Shown here piece by piece: positions 1 through 8,954 of a stretch of 64,000 bases of DNA (the first letter of the stretch is position 1; each line of letters begins with the position of its first letter). The stretch comes from Vibrio tubiashii (lineage in GTDB: Bacteria; Pseudomonadota; Gammaproteobacteria; Enterobacterales; Vibrionaceae). The notes under the pieces are model-generated. The model was not told where the DNA came from. It saw only the letters and a list, made by a program, of their open reading frames with translations, and did not search any database. The position numbers were made by a program, and so were the translations under genes. The stretch is taken from assembly GCF_028551255.1 (NCBI RefSeq), contig NZ_CP117030.1, forward strand, positions 1,240,001 through 1,304,000. The letters are read 5' to 3'.

Positions 1-27
1 GTTTAATTTATTACGAGCATTGAGAGG

Positions 28-2151
28 TTAGCTGATGCTTTCAAGTGTGGAGACTGATCCAGCAACCTGATTACGTCCTTTATTTTTCGCTTCATAGAGT
101 GACTTGTCGGCAGAGTGGTAAAGTTTATCGAAGCTAAACTCACTTTGATTAAGCTCCATGACCGAGTAACCGATAGAGACTGTGAGTGACCTGTGTACCG
201 TACTTTGTTCATGGGCGATGTTTTCTTGCTCAATTCTATCGCGAATACTTTCTGACAGGCAGTGAACTTTTTCCGGCTCATGGCTGGAAACTAAAAGCGC
301 AAACTCCTCCCCACCAATACGGCAGAACACTTCTCGCTCCGATTGAGCGTAACTTTGCAAGATACTACCTATACGCATCAAAGCAATATCGCCCTGCATA
401 TGACCATACTGATTATTGTACAGGCCAAAGTGGTCAATATCGACAAGGATCAAGCCGTAGTAATTGGGTTTATCACAGCATTCAAAACAGATCTCTTCTA
501 GCAACGATTCCAACATTCGACGGTTGCCCAGTCGCGTCAGCGGGTCAAGCTTAGCCATCCTTTCTAGCTGCTCATTGGCTTTCTGTAACTCTCTAGTTCG
601 CGCTTTTACCTCTCGCTCAAGGTTGTCATTAAGCTCGTGGATTGCCTCTTGCGCTCGCGTTCGCAGCAGTACTTCAGTTAAGTTGGAAGAGAACATGCGA
701 ATCACTTCCCGCAACTGATGGGTCAAAGGAGAACGTTTGATCAGGTTGTCAGCCGCGATAAAAGCGATAGGCTCACCGCTGTTATTGACTAGCATTGTCA
801 TCGCAGTCCAGCCGAAACCAACAATATGAAAATCGTGATAAATCGGCACTGATTCTTCAAATACCACTTCATTTGGATTGGTCTGAGCCGCTTTGACAAT
901 TGAGCGATCTACCGTTTCAGAGCGGTAGTAAGATTCATCCACCACATTACCGCGAATGTCTGTCCCCCAAGTGCCTTGCATGTGAGTGCAATCTTTGTCT
1001 GTGAGAAACACAGCAAAGCGATCGATCCCTAGACGATTAATGGCGAACGTCACCGCAGATTTACAGACTTCACTCACCGTCATGCAACGGGAGAGCTCAA
1101 CCATGCTGGCATGCAGCATACGTACGTTTTGCTCTTGACGTTTGCGAATGTAAATCTGTGATAGTAACGAACCAAACGACTCTAGCATTTGGCGTTGATA
1201 GGAAGTGATAGGAGTACGGTTGATGTAGTTGTCCATCGCAATCCAGCCAATAGTTTCATCACCATCACGCAAGATCAGCATTCCATTCCAACCTTGCCCC
1301 ACGACACTTCCCGCCGTATATAAAGGCGCTTCCTCAACGATGACTAGATTCTCTTTACCCTCAAGCAAGGCATCGATGTAAGTCTCCTCTAGCTGATGGA
1401 GATCATACTGGGTATGATGCTCACTGACGGTTTTGCCTTCTTCATCAGTCCCATAAGTGCCGCTAAAGCAACGCTTTTTGATGTCGAGCAACATGAAAAC
1501 AGCTCGGTCAAATCCTAGTTTGTCACGAATCACTTCTACCGCTAATCGATACAACTCATCTAAATTGGCTGGATTAGAAATCTCTACCGCCACTTCTTGT
1601 ACTAGCTTCATATTGTCGATAAACAACTCTCGCTGCTTAATCACATCTAGATACTTAGCTTCTTTGATATCCCTTTGCTTAAACTCTTTGGCGGCTTCAG
1701 TCTCTGCACGCACACATTGCCAACGGGATGCGATGACTTGCAAAGCATCTAGATGAAGGGTTTGGTTGAGTTCATTAAGCCGCTCAACTTTTAAACCTTC
1801 AATGATGAGATAAGTGCGCATTTCTGGATGGTTATCGAGCATAAATACATAGCTGTCTTTACCCATTATCTCGGTGTATTCCCACTGGCAAGTGTTCATG
1901 GCTAAAGGAATTAAGCCATCGGAAGTATCAAACTGAGACACCCATGCCCAGAATGTTTCTGGATAGGAGGTGGTGGAATTAGGCACACCACGCTTAAACA
2001 GGAACTTCTGCTCAGAATCCTTGATTAGCTCGGCAAAAATACCAATGTTGTCGGGCTCAACCAACTCATCCAAATATTGAAATAAGGAGTTGGCCAGAAA
2101 CCGTTGATTTCTAGCCGACAAAATATCTTTGAGAAGCACTCGTGGAAGCAT
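28..2151 (-). CDS. GAF-GAF-GGDEF diguanylate cyclase
   Basis: Predicted cytoplasmic sensor that makes cyclic di-GMP from GTP. The 707-residue protein has an N-terminal part of about 180 residues that I do not recognise, two GAF-like domains (about 185-335 and 350-500, each with a similar Tyr/Trp-Gly-Thr-Asp segment), a charged coiled coil (about 505-545) and a C-terminal GGDEF domain (about 550-700). The active-site loop reads GGEEF after CRI, and DPLTRLGNRR and VDIDHF are intact, so catalysis is expected. The usual RxxD inhibitory site before the loop is not there. I see no signal peptide or membrane segment. The start ATG has an AGGG just upstream. It faces away from the next gene, so it is probably monocistronic. 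The ligand of the GAF domains cannot be told from sequence. Confidence 0.9.
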   Translation of the reverse strand: MLPRVLLKDILSARNQRFLANSLFQYLDELVEPDNIGIFAELIKDSEQKFLFKRGVPNSTTSYPETFWAWVSQFDTSDGLIPLAMNTCQWEYTEIMGKDSYVFMLDNHPEMRTYLIIEGLKVERLNELNQTLHLDALQVIASRWQCVRAETEAAKEFKQRDIKEAKYLDVIKQRELFIDNMKLVQEVAVEISNPANLDELYRLAVEVIRDKLGFDRAVFMLLDIKKRCFSGTYGTDEEGKTVSEHHTQYDLHQLEETYIDALLEGKENLVIVEEAPLYTAGSVVGQGWNGMLILRDGDETIGWIAMDNYINRTPITSYQRQMLESFGSLLSQIYIRKRQEQNVRMLHASMVELSRCMTVSEVCKSAVTFAINRLGIDRFAVFLTDKDCTHMQGTWGTDIRGNVVDESYYRSETVDRSIVKAAQTNPNEVVFEESVPIYHDFHIVGFGWTAMTMLVNNSGEPIAFIAADNLIKRSPLTHQLREVIRMFSSNLTEVLLRTRAQEAIHELNDNLEREVKARTRELQKANEQLERMAKLDPLTRLGNRRMLESLLEEICFECCDKPNYYGLILVDIDHFGLYNNQYGHMQGDIALMRIGSILQSYAQSEREVFCRIGGEEFALLVSSHEPEKVHCLSESIRDRIEQENIAHEQSTVHRSLTVSIGYSVMELNQSEFSFDKLYHSADKSLYEAKNKGRNQVAGSVSTLESIS

Positions 2152-2428
2152 AACCCTAGCCCGAATATATTATTATTGCTATACGGTTAAAACGTATCAG
2201 TTAGGGTTACGCAATCAATTATATTTGCAGGCGGTTGTTAAGTGACTCGCAATTAGCACCAACCAAGTTATCCAACTATGATACCTACTGCATTTTGTAT
2301 GATCTTGTTTCCATAAATTTCATTTCTGTTACAGCCCAACTTTCAGCTAATAGTTTGAAATGATGAGGTGCCAAGCCTCTACGATGTGATTTACACTAGT
2401 AAAAGATGAAAGGAAAAGGACGATTCGT

Positions 2429-2905
2429 TTGGCAAAATGGCTTTACATACTGGGCGTTAGCCTGTGCTTCCCATCATTTGCTGAGGTTGACTTAGTTAAG
2501 GTCGATAAGTCGAAAAGACGCATGTACTTGATCGATAATAACCAAGTCGTTAAGGAGTTTCGCATTGCTCTTGGTAAGCGTCCTAAGGGACACAAAATCC
2601 ATGAAGGTGATCAACGCACACCTGAAGGCCGCTACTACCTAGATTTCATCATTGAAGACTCCGAATTTCACCGCTCAATTCATATCAGCTATCCAAATGC
2701 GAAAGACATCGCCTATGCGAGCTCTTTGAGCTTAGATCCGGGTGGAAACATTAAGATTCATGGATTAAAGAACGGAGAAACTCGTCCAGCCAAGTATGTG
2801 CAAAGCTTTGACTGGACAGATGGGTGCATTGCGATTAGCAATCAAGAAATGGACGAGCTGCTGAAACTGGTCACCCCTGGCACACCCATAGAGATTTCTT
2901 GGTAA
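2429..2905 (+). CDS. small periplasmic L,D-transpeptidase (YkuD domain)
   Basis: Likely exported peptidoglycan L,D-transpeptidase of the ErfK/YbiS/YcfS/YnhG superfamily. It is 158 residues: a signal peptide of about 18 residues ending in SFA, then a single YkuD domain. The catalytic signature is visible as IHG with His111 and TDGC with Cys133. The serine before Gly-Cys that is common in the family is Asp here. The start is a TTG preceded at the right distance by AGGAAAAGGA; no ATG in frame lies near enough to keep the signal peptide. There is no LysM or other wall-binding domain, unlike the second transpeptidase of this window near 50 kb. Its 3' end faces the yddG-like gene with only 8 bases between them. 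Substrate (cross-linking, lipoprotein attachment or other) is not decidable. Confidence 0.85.
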   Translation: MAKWLYILGVSLCFPSFAEVDLVKVDKSKRRMYLIDNNQVVKEFRIALGKRPKGHKIHEGDQRTPEGRYYLDFIIEDSEFHRSIHISYPNAKDIAYASSLSLDPGGNIKIHGLKNGETRPAKYVQSFDWTDGCIAISNQEMDELLKLVTPGTPIEISW

Positions 2906-2913
2906 AGCTAAGC

Positions 2914-3816
2914 CTACTCGGCTCGCTGAGCTTTTTCTCTGGTCACCCACCAGCACATCAGAGATCCGACAGTAACCATCACCACACCTTGTAGGAAACT
3001 CTGGGTCAGTACTAGTCCAAGAATAAAAGACGAAATCACCGTTGAAAGAACTGGTGTGAAATAGGAGAGCGTCGCAAGCAACACCATATTTCCACCAATA
3101 ATGGCGTAATTCCAAAGAGCATAACCACTCCCCATGGCAATTCCCGAAATCAGCAGCAACCCACCTGATTCAAGATTAAGCGTCATTCCCGTTTCACTAC
3201 TTAGCGCATACTTAATCCAGAGTGTTATCGCCGTCATAATGAAGAACAGCGTAATGGCATTCTGCCCATTCGAAATGCGCTTGGTTAAATTACAGTAGAT
3301 TGCCCATAAAAACGCGCCAACAAAGGCCATGGTATAGGTTGCTGGGTTAGTCGCCACATTCGCTGCAATTTGGGCCATTGAAAGACCTTGCTCTCCAGTT
3401 ATGCTCCAAGCAACCCCAAAAAAAGCCAGAGCAATACTTGGGTACACCCAAACACTGGTTTTCTTACCACTTGTTATCACCGCCAGTAGAACGGTCAACG
3501 CAGGCCATAAATAGTTAATCACCAACATTTCAATGGCTTGTTGGCGCGAGTTAGCCATTGCCAGTGCTAACGCAAGACAAATCTCATAGGCAACAAACAA
3601 TCCGCCACCAACCAGCACATAACGCAACGAGTAGTTACGTACTTTTGGTACGCCCATCACCATAATGAGAAATAGCGACGCGACCGTATAGATCGATGCA
3701 GCCCCACCAATTGGGCCTAGCATTTCAGTCACCGCTCTAGCAAAGCCCATCACACTACTCCAAAGAAGAATAGCGACAACGCCTGCGATGGTGAATTTAT
3801 GAGAACTGTTGATCAT
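2914..3816 (-). CDS. yddG: aromatic amino acid exporter YddG (DMT/EamA family)
   Basis: Inner-membrane exporter of the drug/metabolite transporter superfamily with about ten membrane segments in two EamA repeats. From memory, long stretches align with E. coli YddG, which exports aromatic amino acids, including the segments around LGPIGGAA, YEICLALALA, NYLWPALT and SYFTPVLS. I chose the ATG giving a start of MINSSHKF. A TTG 18 bases upstream is in frame, but it lies in the T-run of the preceding gene's terminator. It is the last gene on this strand before the transpeptidase, and a terminator separates it from the yhfA homologue, so it probably has its own promoter or depends on read-through. 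Confidence 0.9.
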   Translation of the reverse strand: MINSSHKFTIAGVVAILLWSSVMGFARAVTEMLGPIGGAASIYTVASLFLIMVMGVPKVRNYSLRYVLVGGGLFVAYEICLALALAMANSRQQAIEMLVINYLWPALTVLLAVITSGKKTSVWVYPSIALAFFGVAWSITGEQGLSMAQIAANVATNPATYTMAFVGAFLWAIYCNLTKRISNGQNAITLFFIMTAITLWIKYALSSETGMTLNLESGGLLLISGIAMGSGYALWNYAIIGGNMVLLATLSYFTPVLSTVISSFILGLVLTQSFLQGVVMVTVGSLMCWWVTREKAQRAE

Positions 3817-3830
3817 TTTGAATTTCTCAA

Positions 3831-3862
3831 ACAAAAAAGCCGAGCTTAGCGCTCGGCTTAAG
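3831..3862 (-). terminator. intrinsic terminator after the yhfA homologue
   Basis: A 9-bp GC-rich stem (AAGCCGAGC with GCTCGGCTT, loop TTAGC) is followed on the minus strand by a run of six T. It sits between the yhfA stop and the yddG start and should end the ygjR-yhfA transcript. Confidence 0.85.
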
Positions 3863-3876
3863 CAACAAAACGGGAA

Positions 3877-4275
3877 TTAGATAATTTCCCAACTGTGCGT
3901 CATTTCAATGCCTTTACCTAGCATTAGACACACAGAACAATATTTCTCTAAAGAGTCAGCAGCAACCTTTGCCACCACTTCTGGAGAAAGGTTGTCACCC
4001 GACACTTCAAAATGAATATTTACTTGTGTGAAAATGCGTGGGGCTGTTTCACGACGCTCTGTGGTCAGTTTTGCGTTACAGGCAGTCACTGCTTGACCCG
4101 CTTCTTTTAGGCCATCGACAACATCTACTGAACTACAGCCACCCGCTGCCATCAAAACCATTTCCATCGGGCTAGGAGCAGTAGCACCGCCATTGCCATC
4201 CATCACGATAGAATGCCCTGACTGCGATTGTCCTAGAAACTTGAATTCTTCAATCCACTTTACTTCCGCTTGCAT
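3877..4275 (-). CDS. yhfA: OsmC-family protein YhfA
   Basis: OsmC/Ohr-fold protein of 132 residues, very close in my memory to E. coli YhfA (start MQA.VKW, then GHS..MDGNGG, APSPMEMVLMAAGGCS and EKYCSVCLMLGK). The family reduces organic peroxides through paired cysteines; here Cys residues occur in AAGGCSS and in EKYCSVC, but the exact role of YhfA is not established. A frame-open extension of nine codons upstream overlaps the previous gene. I prefer the internal ATG, 10 bases after the upstream stop, because homologues begin there. It forms an operon with the YgjR-like oxidoreductase and ends at a terminator. Confidence 0.88.
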   Translation of the reverse strand: MQAEVKWIEEFKFLGQSQSGHSIVMDGNGGATAPSPMEMVLMAAGGCSSVDVVDGLKEAGQAVTACNAKLTTERRETAPRIFTQVNIHFEVSGDNLSPEVVAKVAADSLEKYCSVCLMLGKGIEMTHSWEII

Positions 4276-4285
4276 CTGACTCTCT

Positions 4286-5287
4286 CTATTTCTTTTTCGC
4301 AAAGTTCTTTTTGTCTGTCGGAAATACCACGCCCGTTTGACGTCGGATTTCCTCTAGCAGTTTGGCTACAATTAACGAACGTTGAGTGCAGCTTGAATTC
4401 ATTGATTGTTGCTTGAATTGGGAAGCAAATTCAAGTGCTTCGTAATACATTGGGTTGAGCTCTTGTTTAACGCTAAGATCAATACCGATATCACTACCAC
4501 GAGTAAACTTAGTCAGCTTCTTCGCGGTTGATATCATTTCTATCAACAGTGCCCCTTCTTCCCCTTGAATCTCACTTGGCAAATAAGAATCACTCGTTTT
4601 CGAGTGCTGAAGCACCACTTCAAAACCGTCGTATTCGAGAACAACGCTACCACTACCATCAACACCAGAGTCCAGAAGCTGAGCGGTAGCTTTAACGAAT
4701 TTCGGCTCGCCAAACAGCTCAACCGCAGAACTTAAACAGTAAAAACCAATATCCATAATTGAGCCATTAGCAAATTCTGGATTAAACGTATTAGGGTTTT
4801 CTCCCGCCAAGTACTTTGGATAGCGCGAAGAGTATTGGCAGTAAGTGATTAAGCCTTTGCGGATCTGACCAATCGAAGACAGCTCATCCTTCAAACGTTT
4901 GAAGTTAGGAATATGCGCAGACATAAAGGCTTCGAATAACAACACATTGTTCTCTTCAGCCACTTTAAACATCTGCTTAGCCAAAGCGAGATTCGATGCC
5001 ATTGGCTTTTCGACAATCACATGTTTTCCCGCTTCCATCATTTGTATGGCTTGCGGCCCATGTAAGATATTAGGGCTCGCAATATAAACCGCATCAAATA
5101 GCGGCGATGCGGCCAGTAGATCTAAGTCATCAAACAAAGCAGGCGAAGCGTACTTTTCTGCAAATCGCTCTGCACTCTCTAACGAACGCGAGTAAACCGC
5201 ACTTAGTTGGTATTGACCTGTTTTTAAAGCAGCCTCAACAAATTGGTCGGTAATCCAGTTGGTACCAATGATAGCCAGTCTTATCAT
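4286..5287 (-). CDS. Gfo/Idh/MocA-family oxidoreductase (YgjR-like)
   Basis: NAD(P)-dependent oxidoreductase of 333 residues. The N-terminal Rossmann fold starts with IGTNWI and contains AVYSRS, and the EKPMASN motif typical of the Gfo/Idh/MocA family lies near residue 100. The C-terminal domain carries the NTFNPEFANGSIMDIGFY stretch that I recall from E. coli YgjR. The sugar-like substrate is unknown. A good AGGAGA precedes the ATG. The yhfA homologue follows after 10 bases, so the two are probably cotranscribed. Confidence 0.88.
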   Translation of the reverse strand: MIRLAIIGTNWITDQFVEAALKTGQYQLSAVYSRSLESAERFAEKYASPALFDDLDLLAASPLFDAVYIASPNILHGPQAIQMMEAGKHVIVEKPMASNLALAKQMFKVAEENNVLLFEAFMSAHIPNFKRLKDELSSIGQIRKGLITYCQYSSRYPKYLAGENPNTFNPEFANGSIMDIGFYCLSSAVELFGEPKFVKATAQLLDSGVDGSGSVVLEYDGFEVVLQHSKTSDSYLPSEIQGEEGALLIEMISTAKKLTKFTRGSDIGIDLSVKQELNPMYYEALEFASQFKQQSMNSSCTQRSLIVAKLLEEIRRQTGVVFPTDKKNFAKKK

Positions 5288-5390
5288 TCTTAATTCTCCT
5301 TTTACGACACTTTGCCAACATAAATACCCAATCTAGACCCATCACATCGAATGTAAATTTCGAAGCTTTGGACACAGTTAAGCTGGGGAA

Positions 5391-6005
5391 TTAAACCGTC
5401 AGGATGACGCGCACAGCAAGCAAAATTAAAACAGCGCCTGACAGTCGGTCTATTAGCAAAGCTTTTGAGCGGATTTTATCAATTAATCGCGGACTGGAAA
5501 GCAAAAATGTAATCAGGGTGTACCATAAACCATCTACGACTAGCGGGGTCAAGACAATCAAGCCTTTAGCAGCAACACTATCACCCACAGCAACAAACTG
5601 ACTAAACAAAGCGATAAAGAAAAGTGCGATCTTTGGGCTAAGTAAAGAGATCAAAAAGCCTTCTTTGGCAGACTGCCATATACTCGTCTGCTCACCAGAC
5701 TCAAGCCTTGCAGCCACACCGCCTTTAGAGCGCAACGCATTGTAACCAAGATAGGCCAAATAAGCGGCACCAGCATAACTAATGGTTTTAAACAGCAAAG
5801 GAGATTGCTGCAGCACTACCGCTAAGCCAATTAAGGTGATAAACGCATAAATACCAATACCGATTGCATGTGCCCAAGCCGTGGCTAAACCATTCAGTCG
5901 CCCTCCGGCAAGGCTATGTTTTGCAACCATCGCAAGGCTCGGCCCAGGAGACATCGCACCGAGAATACAAATCGTGAATAGAGACAACCATACCGTGAAC
6001 GTCAT
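5391..6005 (-). CDS. LysE/RhtB-family amino acid exporter
   Basis: Inner-membrane exporter of 204 residues with about six hydrophobic segments and the family signature GAMSPGPSLAMV near the N-terminus. RhtB/LysE members export small or basic amino acids; the substrate here is not known. The reading frame is open for 21 codons further upstream, but the ATG of MTFTVWLS has an AAAGGA at normal spacing and puts the first membrane segment at the start. It lies 104 bases downstream of a LysR regulator on the same strand, which suggests either co-transcription or regulation of this exporter. Confidence 0.88.
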   Translation of the reverse strand: MTFTVWLSLFTICILGAMSPGPSLAMVAKHSLAGGRLNGLATAWAHAIGIGIYAFITLIGLAVVLQQSPLLFKTISYAGAAYLAYLGYNALRSKGGVAARLESGEQTSIWQSAKEGFLISLLSPKIALFFIALFSQFVAVGDSVAAKGLIVLTPLVVDGLWYTLITFLLSSPRLIDKIRSKALLIDRLSGAVLILLAVRVILTV

Positions 6006-6109
6006 ACCAGAATCCTTTAAATCATATGTTTCATTACTAGGGAATAACAGCCACGTTAAAGCATGCAACTAATGAATTGAAATCAAAGTTAATCATGACA
6101 ATCATGATC

Positions 6110-7033
6110 TCAAATCATACCAATAGAGTATGGTGAAGTTTGCATCGCATGAAGCACTTTTTCTCGCATCCATTGGTGCGCCTTATCCTGATCGTATTTC
6201 GGGTGCCACATTAACCAATAGAGATGAGCTTCAGTGTCAAAAGGCAAAGGTTTGTATACAAGCCGGGCTTCTTTGGCTAAATTTCGCGCAATGTGTTCTG
6301 GCACAACCATAAGATAATCACTACTGCGTAATGCATTAACCGCTGCTGAGAAGAACGGCACCTTGAGCGCAATCCGGCGACGAAATCCGAGCTTATTCAG
6401 AGCAATATCTGCATTGGAGTCTTTGTCTCCTCCCCCCGTTACTTTCAAATGAGGATAAGAGACTAACTCTTCACAAGACATACTCGTTGCTGCACTAAGA
6501 GGATGCGTAGCACTCATCAAACAGACAGACTTGTCTTGCCCTATTTTTACACTACTTAGGCTTTCTGGTTTTTCTGCCAACATGGTTGAAGCCAAGTGAA
6601 TGCCCGTTGATTCAAACTGGGTTAGAAAGTCGGGCTGCCATAATCGATAGGCAATATTGACTTTAGGCGCTTGCTCGACAACAACGGAAACCACATCAGG
6701 TACTATGTATTGAGCGACATAATCACTGGAAGATAGCACAAACTCTTGCTGCCAAATTTGAGGGTCAAATGGCTTATCGGCAAGCAAGGCATCAAACTCG
6801 CCAAGTAGCTCGCACAGTTTGTCTTTCATCTCAAGCGCGCGGGGCGTAGGTATTAGTTGGTTCCCATCTCTAACCAATAATGGGTCACTACATATTTCTC
6901 GTAGCTGTGATAGCTGCCTGCTCATGGCAGACTGAGTGACATGCAGACGTTCTGCCGCTCGACTAACATGGCACTCTTCGAGCAATACGTGCAAAGAGCG
7001 CAACAAATTAAGGTTTAGATTGTTCAGCATCAT
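6110..7033 (-). CDS. LysR-family transcriptional regulator
   Basis: DNA-binding regulator of 307 residues. The N-terminal winged helix-turn-helix is typical of LysR proteins (NLLRSL..LLEE.HVSRAAERLHVTQSAMSRQLSQLRE), followed by the two-lobed periplasmic-binding-like effector domain. Two ATG codons are adjacent at the start, and neither has a convincing ribosome-binding site, which fits translational coupling to the Lrp-like gene that ends 8 bases upstream. The LysE-type exporter directly downstream is the natural target candidate, though a LysR gene is more often divergent from its target. The effector is unknown. Confidence 0.88.
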   Translation of the reverse strand: MMLNNLNLNLLRSLHVLLEECHVSRAAERLHVTQSAMSRQLSQLREICSDPLLVRDGNQLIPTPRALEMKDKLCELLGEFDALLADKPFDPQIWQQEFVLSSSDYVAQYIVPDVVSVVVEQAPKVNIAYRLWQPDFLTQFESTGIHLASTMLAEKPESLSSVKIGQDKSVCLMSATHPLSAATSMSCEELVSYPHLKVTGGGDKDSNADIALNKLGFRRRIALKVPFFSAAVNALRSSDYLMVVPEHIARNLAKEARLVYKPLPFDTEAHLYWLMWHPKYDQDKAHQWMREKVLHAMQTSPYSIGMI

Positions 7034-7041
7034 TTTGAGCG

Positions 7042-7488
7042 CTATGTGTTTAGCGTATTAAAGAATTCATTTAGCACAGTGTGAGTCATCAAATGACGCA
7101 ACTCTGGAATCTTTTGCAGTTCGTCCCGAATGGCATTCAGCCGAGTCATTGAATCAACTTCGACGTACAGCATCATGTCAGTTTCTCCGCTAATCGCATG
7201 GCACCATTTTACGCCATCAATCTGATAAATCAGATCGGCATAGGTTTCGCAGTACTGAGTCGAGCTCGACATATCAAACTTAAGGGCAAGATACGCTTTG
7301 ATCAGTTCTTTGTTCTCAGTTTTCGCCACATCAGCATGATAGCCAAGGATCACTTTTTCATGTTCGAGCTTTTGAATTCTCGCCGTTACTGCCGTGCGTG
7401 ACAGATTCACCTTTCTAGCAATATCACTCACACTCTCCCGAGCGTTACGTTTTAGAATGTCTATGATTTGCCGATCAAATTTGTCCAT
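7042..7488 (-). CDS. Lrp/AsnC-family transcriptional regulator
   Basis: Small feast/famine regulator of 148 residues. It has an N-terminal helix-turn-helix (DRQIIDILKRNARES..DIARKVNLSRTAVTARIQKLE) and a C-terminal ligand-binding (RAM) domain in which GVKWCHAISGETDMML is recognisable. Such proteins usually bind amino acids. The gene is divergent from the yjeH-like exporter across about 200 bases and is followed at once by LysR and then the LysE-type exporter. The simplest reading is that it senses an amino acid and controls export in one or both directions. Confidence 0.9.
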   Translation of the reverse strand: MDKFDRQIIDILKRNARESVSDIARKVNLSRTAVTARIQKLEHEKVILGYHADVAKTENKELIKAYLALKFDMSSSTQYCETYADLIYQIDGVKWCHAISGETDMMLYVEVDSMTRLNAIRDELQKIPELRHLMTHTVLNEFFNTLNT

Positions 7489-7692
7489 ATTCTACTTCCC
7501 AATTACGCCAACTTATCCTGTTGGTTGATTGCAATGTGACACAAAATTACCAGAGATGAAAGCAGTCAAATTGACAGTTCTAAAACCACAAACAGACAAT
7601 GTGACCGCTATCGGTGACGAATTGACTAATGCATACCTAAGCCGCTTGAGATAACCTTGTTCTAAAACTGAACACGATGCAGGGAGAGCATA

Positions 7693-8952
7693 ATGAGTGA
7701 GCTGAAAAAAGAGATAACATTGCTATCTGGCATCGGCCAATTATCGACAACACTGTTAGGGACTGGGCTGTTTATGGTGCCCGCAATTGCCGCAGGTATT
7801 GCAGGGCAAGCGTCCCTGTGGGCATGGTTAATCTTATTTATTGCCATTTGCCCTATTGCGCTTACTTTCGCCCAGCTTGGTAAACGTTACCCAAGTGCTG
7901 GAGGTACCGCTTACTTTGTCCGTAAGGCATTTAACACTAAGCTTGAGAAAAGCGTCGCATGGCTGTTTCTTAGTGTCGTTCCGGTCGGTGTACCTGCTGC
8001 CATTGCGTTAGCGGCTGGATTTTTGCAGCAGCTGATGCCTGAAAGCATCAACTCTCCTCTGTTTGCCCAGTTGCTCACCGTGGCTTTGCTTATTGGCGTG
8101 AATCTCGCTGGAGCCAAATCTTCAGGCAGATTACAAACCATCATTGCCTTGTCTATTTTTGCTCTTATCACGGCTTTCTGGTGGAAGGGCGGCTTTAGCT
8201 CTCAGGATTTAATCTTACCGCCTATTAGTGGTGATAGCCTCTGGTCTGTCGGGTTAGCATTAGGTGTCATGTTTTGGTGTTTTGTCGGGATAGAAGCGTT
8301 CGCCCATATGGGAGAAGAGTTTAAGAACCCTCAAAGAGACTTTCCCATTGCGATTGTCATTGGCTGTTTTATCGCAGGCGCGACTTACTGGATATGTTCA
8401 ATCATCGTATTAAAGATGGGGGCTTACGGTTCGCCTGTTTTCGATAGCACATCGATTCCTTGGATCTCTGAGAATCTGTTTGGCCCAGAGTTCAAAGCCT
8501 TGATCAGTATCGTGGGTTTTGGGGCATGCTTTGCTAGTGTCAATCTCTACACTCAAAGCTTATCTCGCATGGTCTGGGCACAGGCTAAGGAATACAGCCC
8601 AAACAGCGCGCTCGCTAGACTATCGATAAAAGGCGTGCCAGCGAATGCGACCTTTGCTGTTGGCGGTGTGGCTCTGGTTTCTTGTGTCGCGGGTGAGTTG
8701 TCTGGATTGGACTTGGAGTTCTTCCTCAAGCTCGCTAATGGCATATTTGTTCTGGTCTACCTTCTAGCGATGCTTGCAGCCTACAAGCTACTCACAGGAT
8801 TGAGTCGATACCTTGCTGCGATTTCCTTGATTCTCTGCTCGGCTGTATTTGTCTGCCTTGGTTGGTCGATGCTCTACGCAGTCACCGTCTTTGCGCTACT
8901 TAGCTTGCCATGGAAGAAATCACGCACGGCAAAAGGATCAAATAGCATATGA
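7693..8952 (+). CDS. yjeH: L-methionine / branched-chain amino acid exporter YjeH-like (APC family)
   Basis: Inner-membrane amino acid transporter of 419 residues with about 12 membrane segments. From memory it aligns along its full length with E. coli YjeH, an exporter of methionine and branched-chain amino acids: LSTTLLGTGLFMVPAIAA at the N-terminus, YPSAGGTAYFV, LFLSVVPVGVPAA and GVMFWCFVGIEAFAHM. The start has an AGGGAG six bases upstream. It is divergent from an Lrp-family regulator, and E. coli yjeH is known to respond to Lrp, so the neighbour is the obvious regulator. The gene ends two bases before the convergent periplasmic-binding-protein gene. Confidence 0.88.
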   Translation: MSELKKEITLLSGIGQLSTTLLGTGLFMVPAIAAGIAGQASLWAWLILFIAICPIALTFAQLGKRYPSAGGTAYFVRKAFNTKLEKSVAWLFLSVVPVGVPAAIALAAGFLQQLMPESINSPLFAQLLTVALLIGVNLAGAKSSGRLQTIIALSIFALITAFWWKGGFSSQDLILPPISGDSLWSVGLALGVMFWCFVGIEAFAHMGEEFKNPQRDFPIAIVIGCFIAGATYWICSIIVLKMGAYGSPVFDSTSIPWISENLFGPEFKALISIVGFGACFASVNLYTQSLSRMVWAQAKEYSPNSALARLSIKGVPANATFAVGGVALVSCVAGELSGLDLEFFLKLANGIFVLVYLLAMLAAYKLLTGLSRYLAAISLILCSAVFVCLGWSMLYAVTVFALLSLPWKKSRTAKGSNSI

Positions 8953-8954
8953 CC

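Noticed and set aside
3817..3834. TTG start giving YddG six more residues
   Set aside because: The codon lies in the T-run of the preceding terminator and homologues start later.
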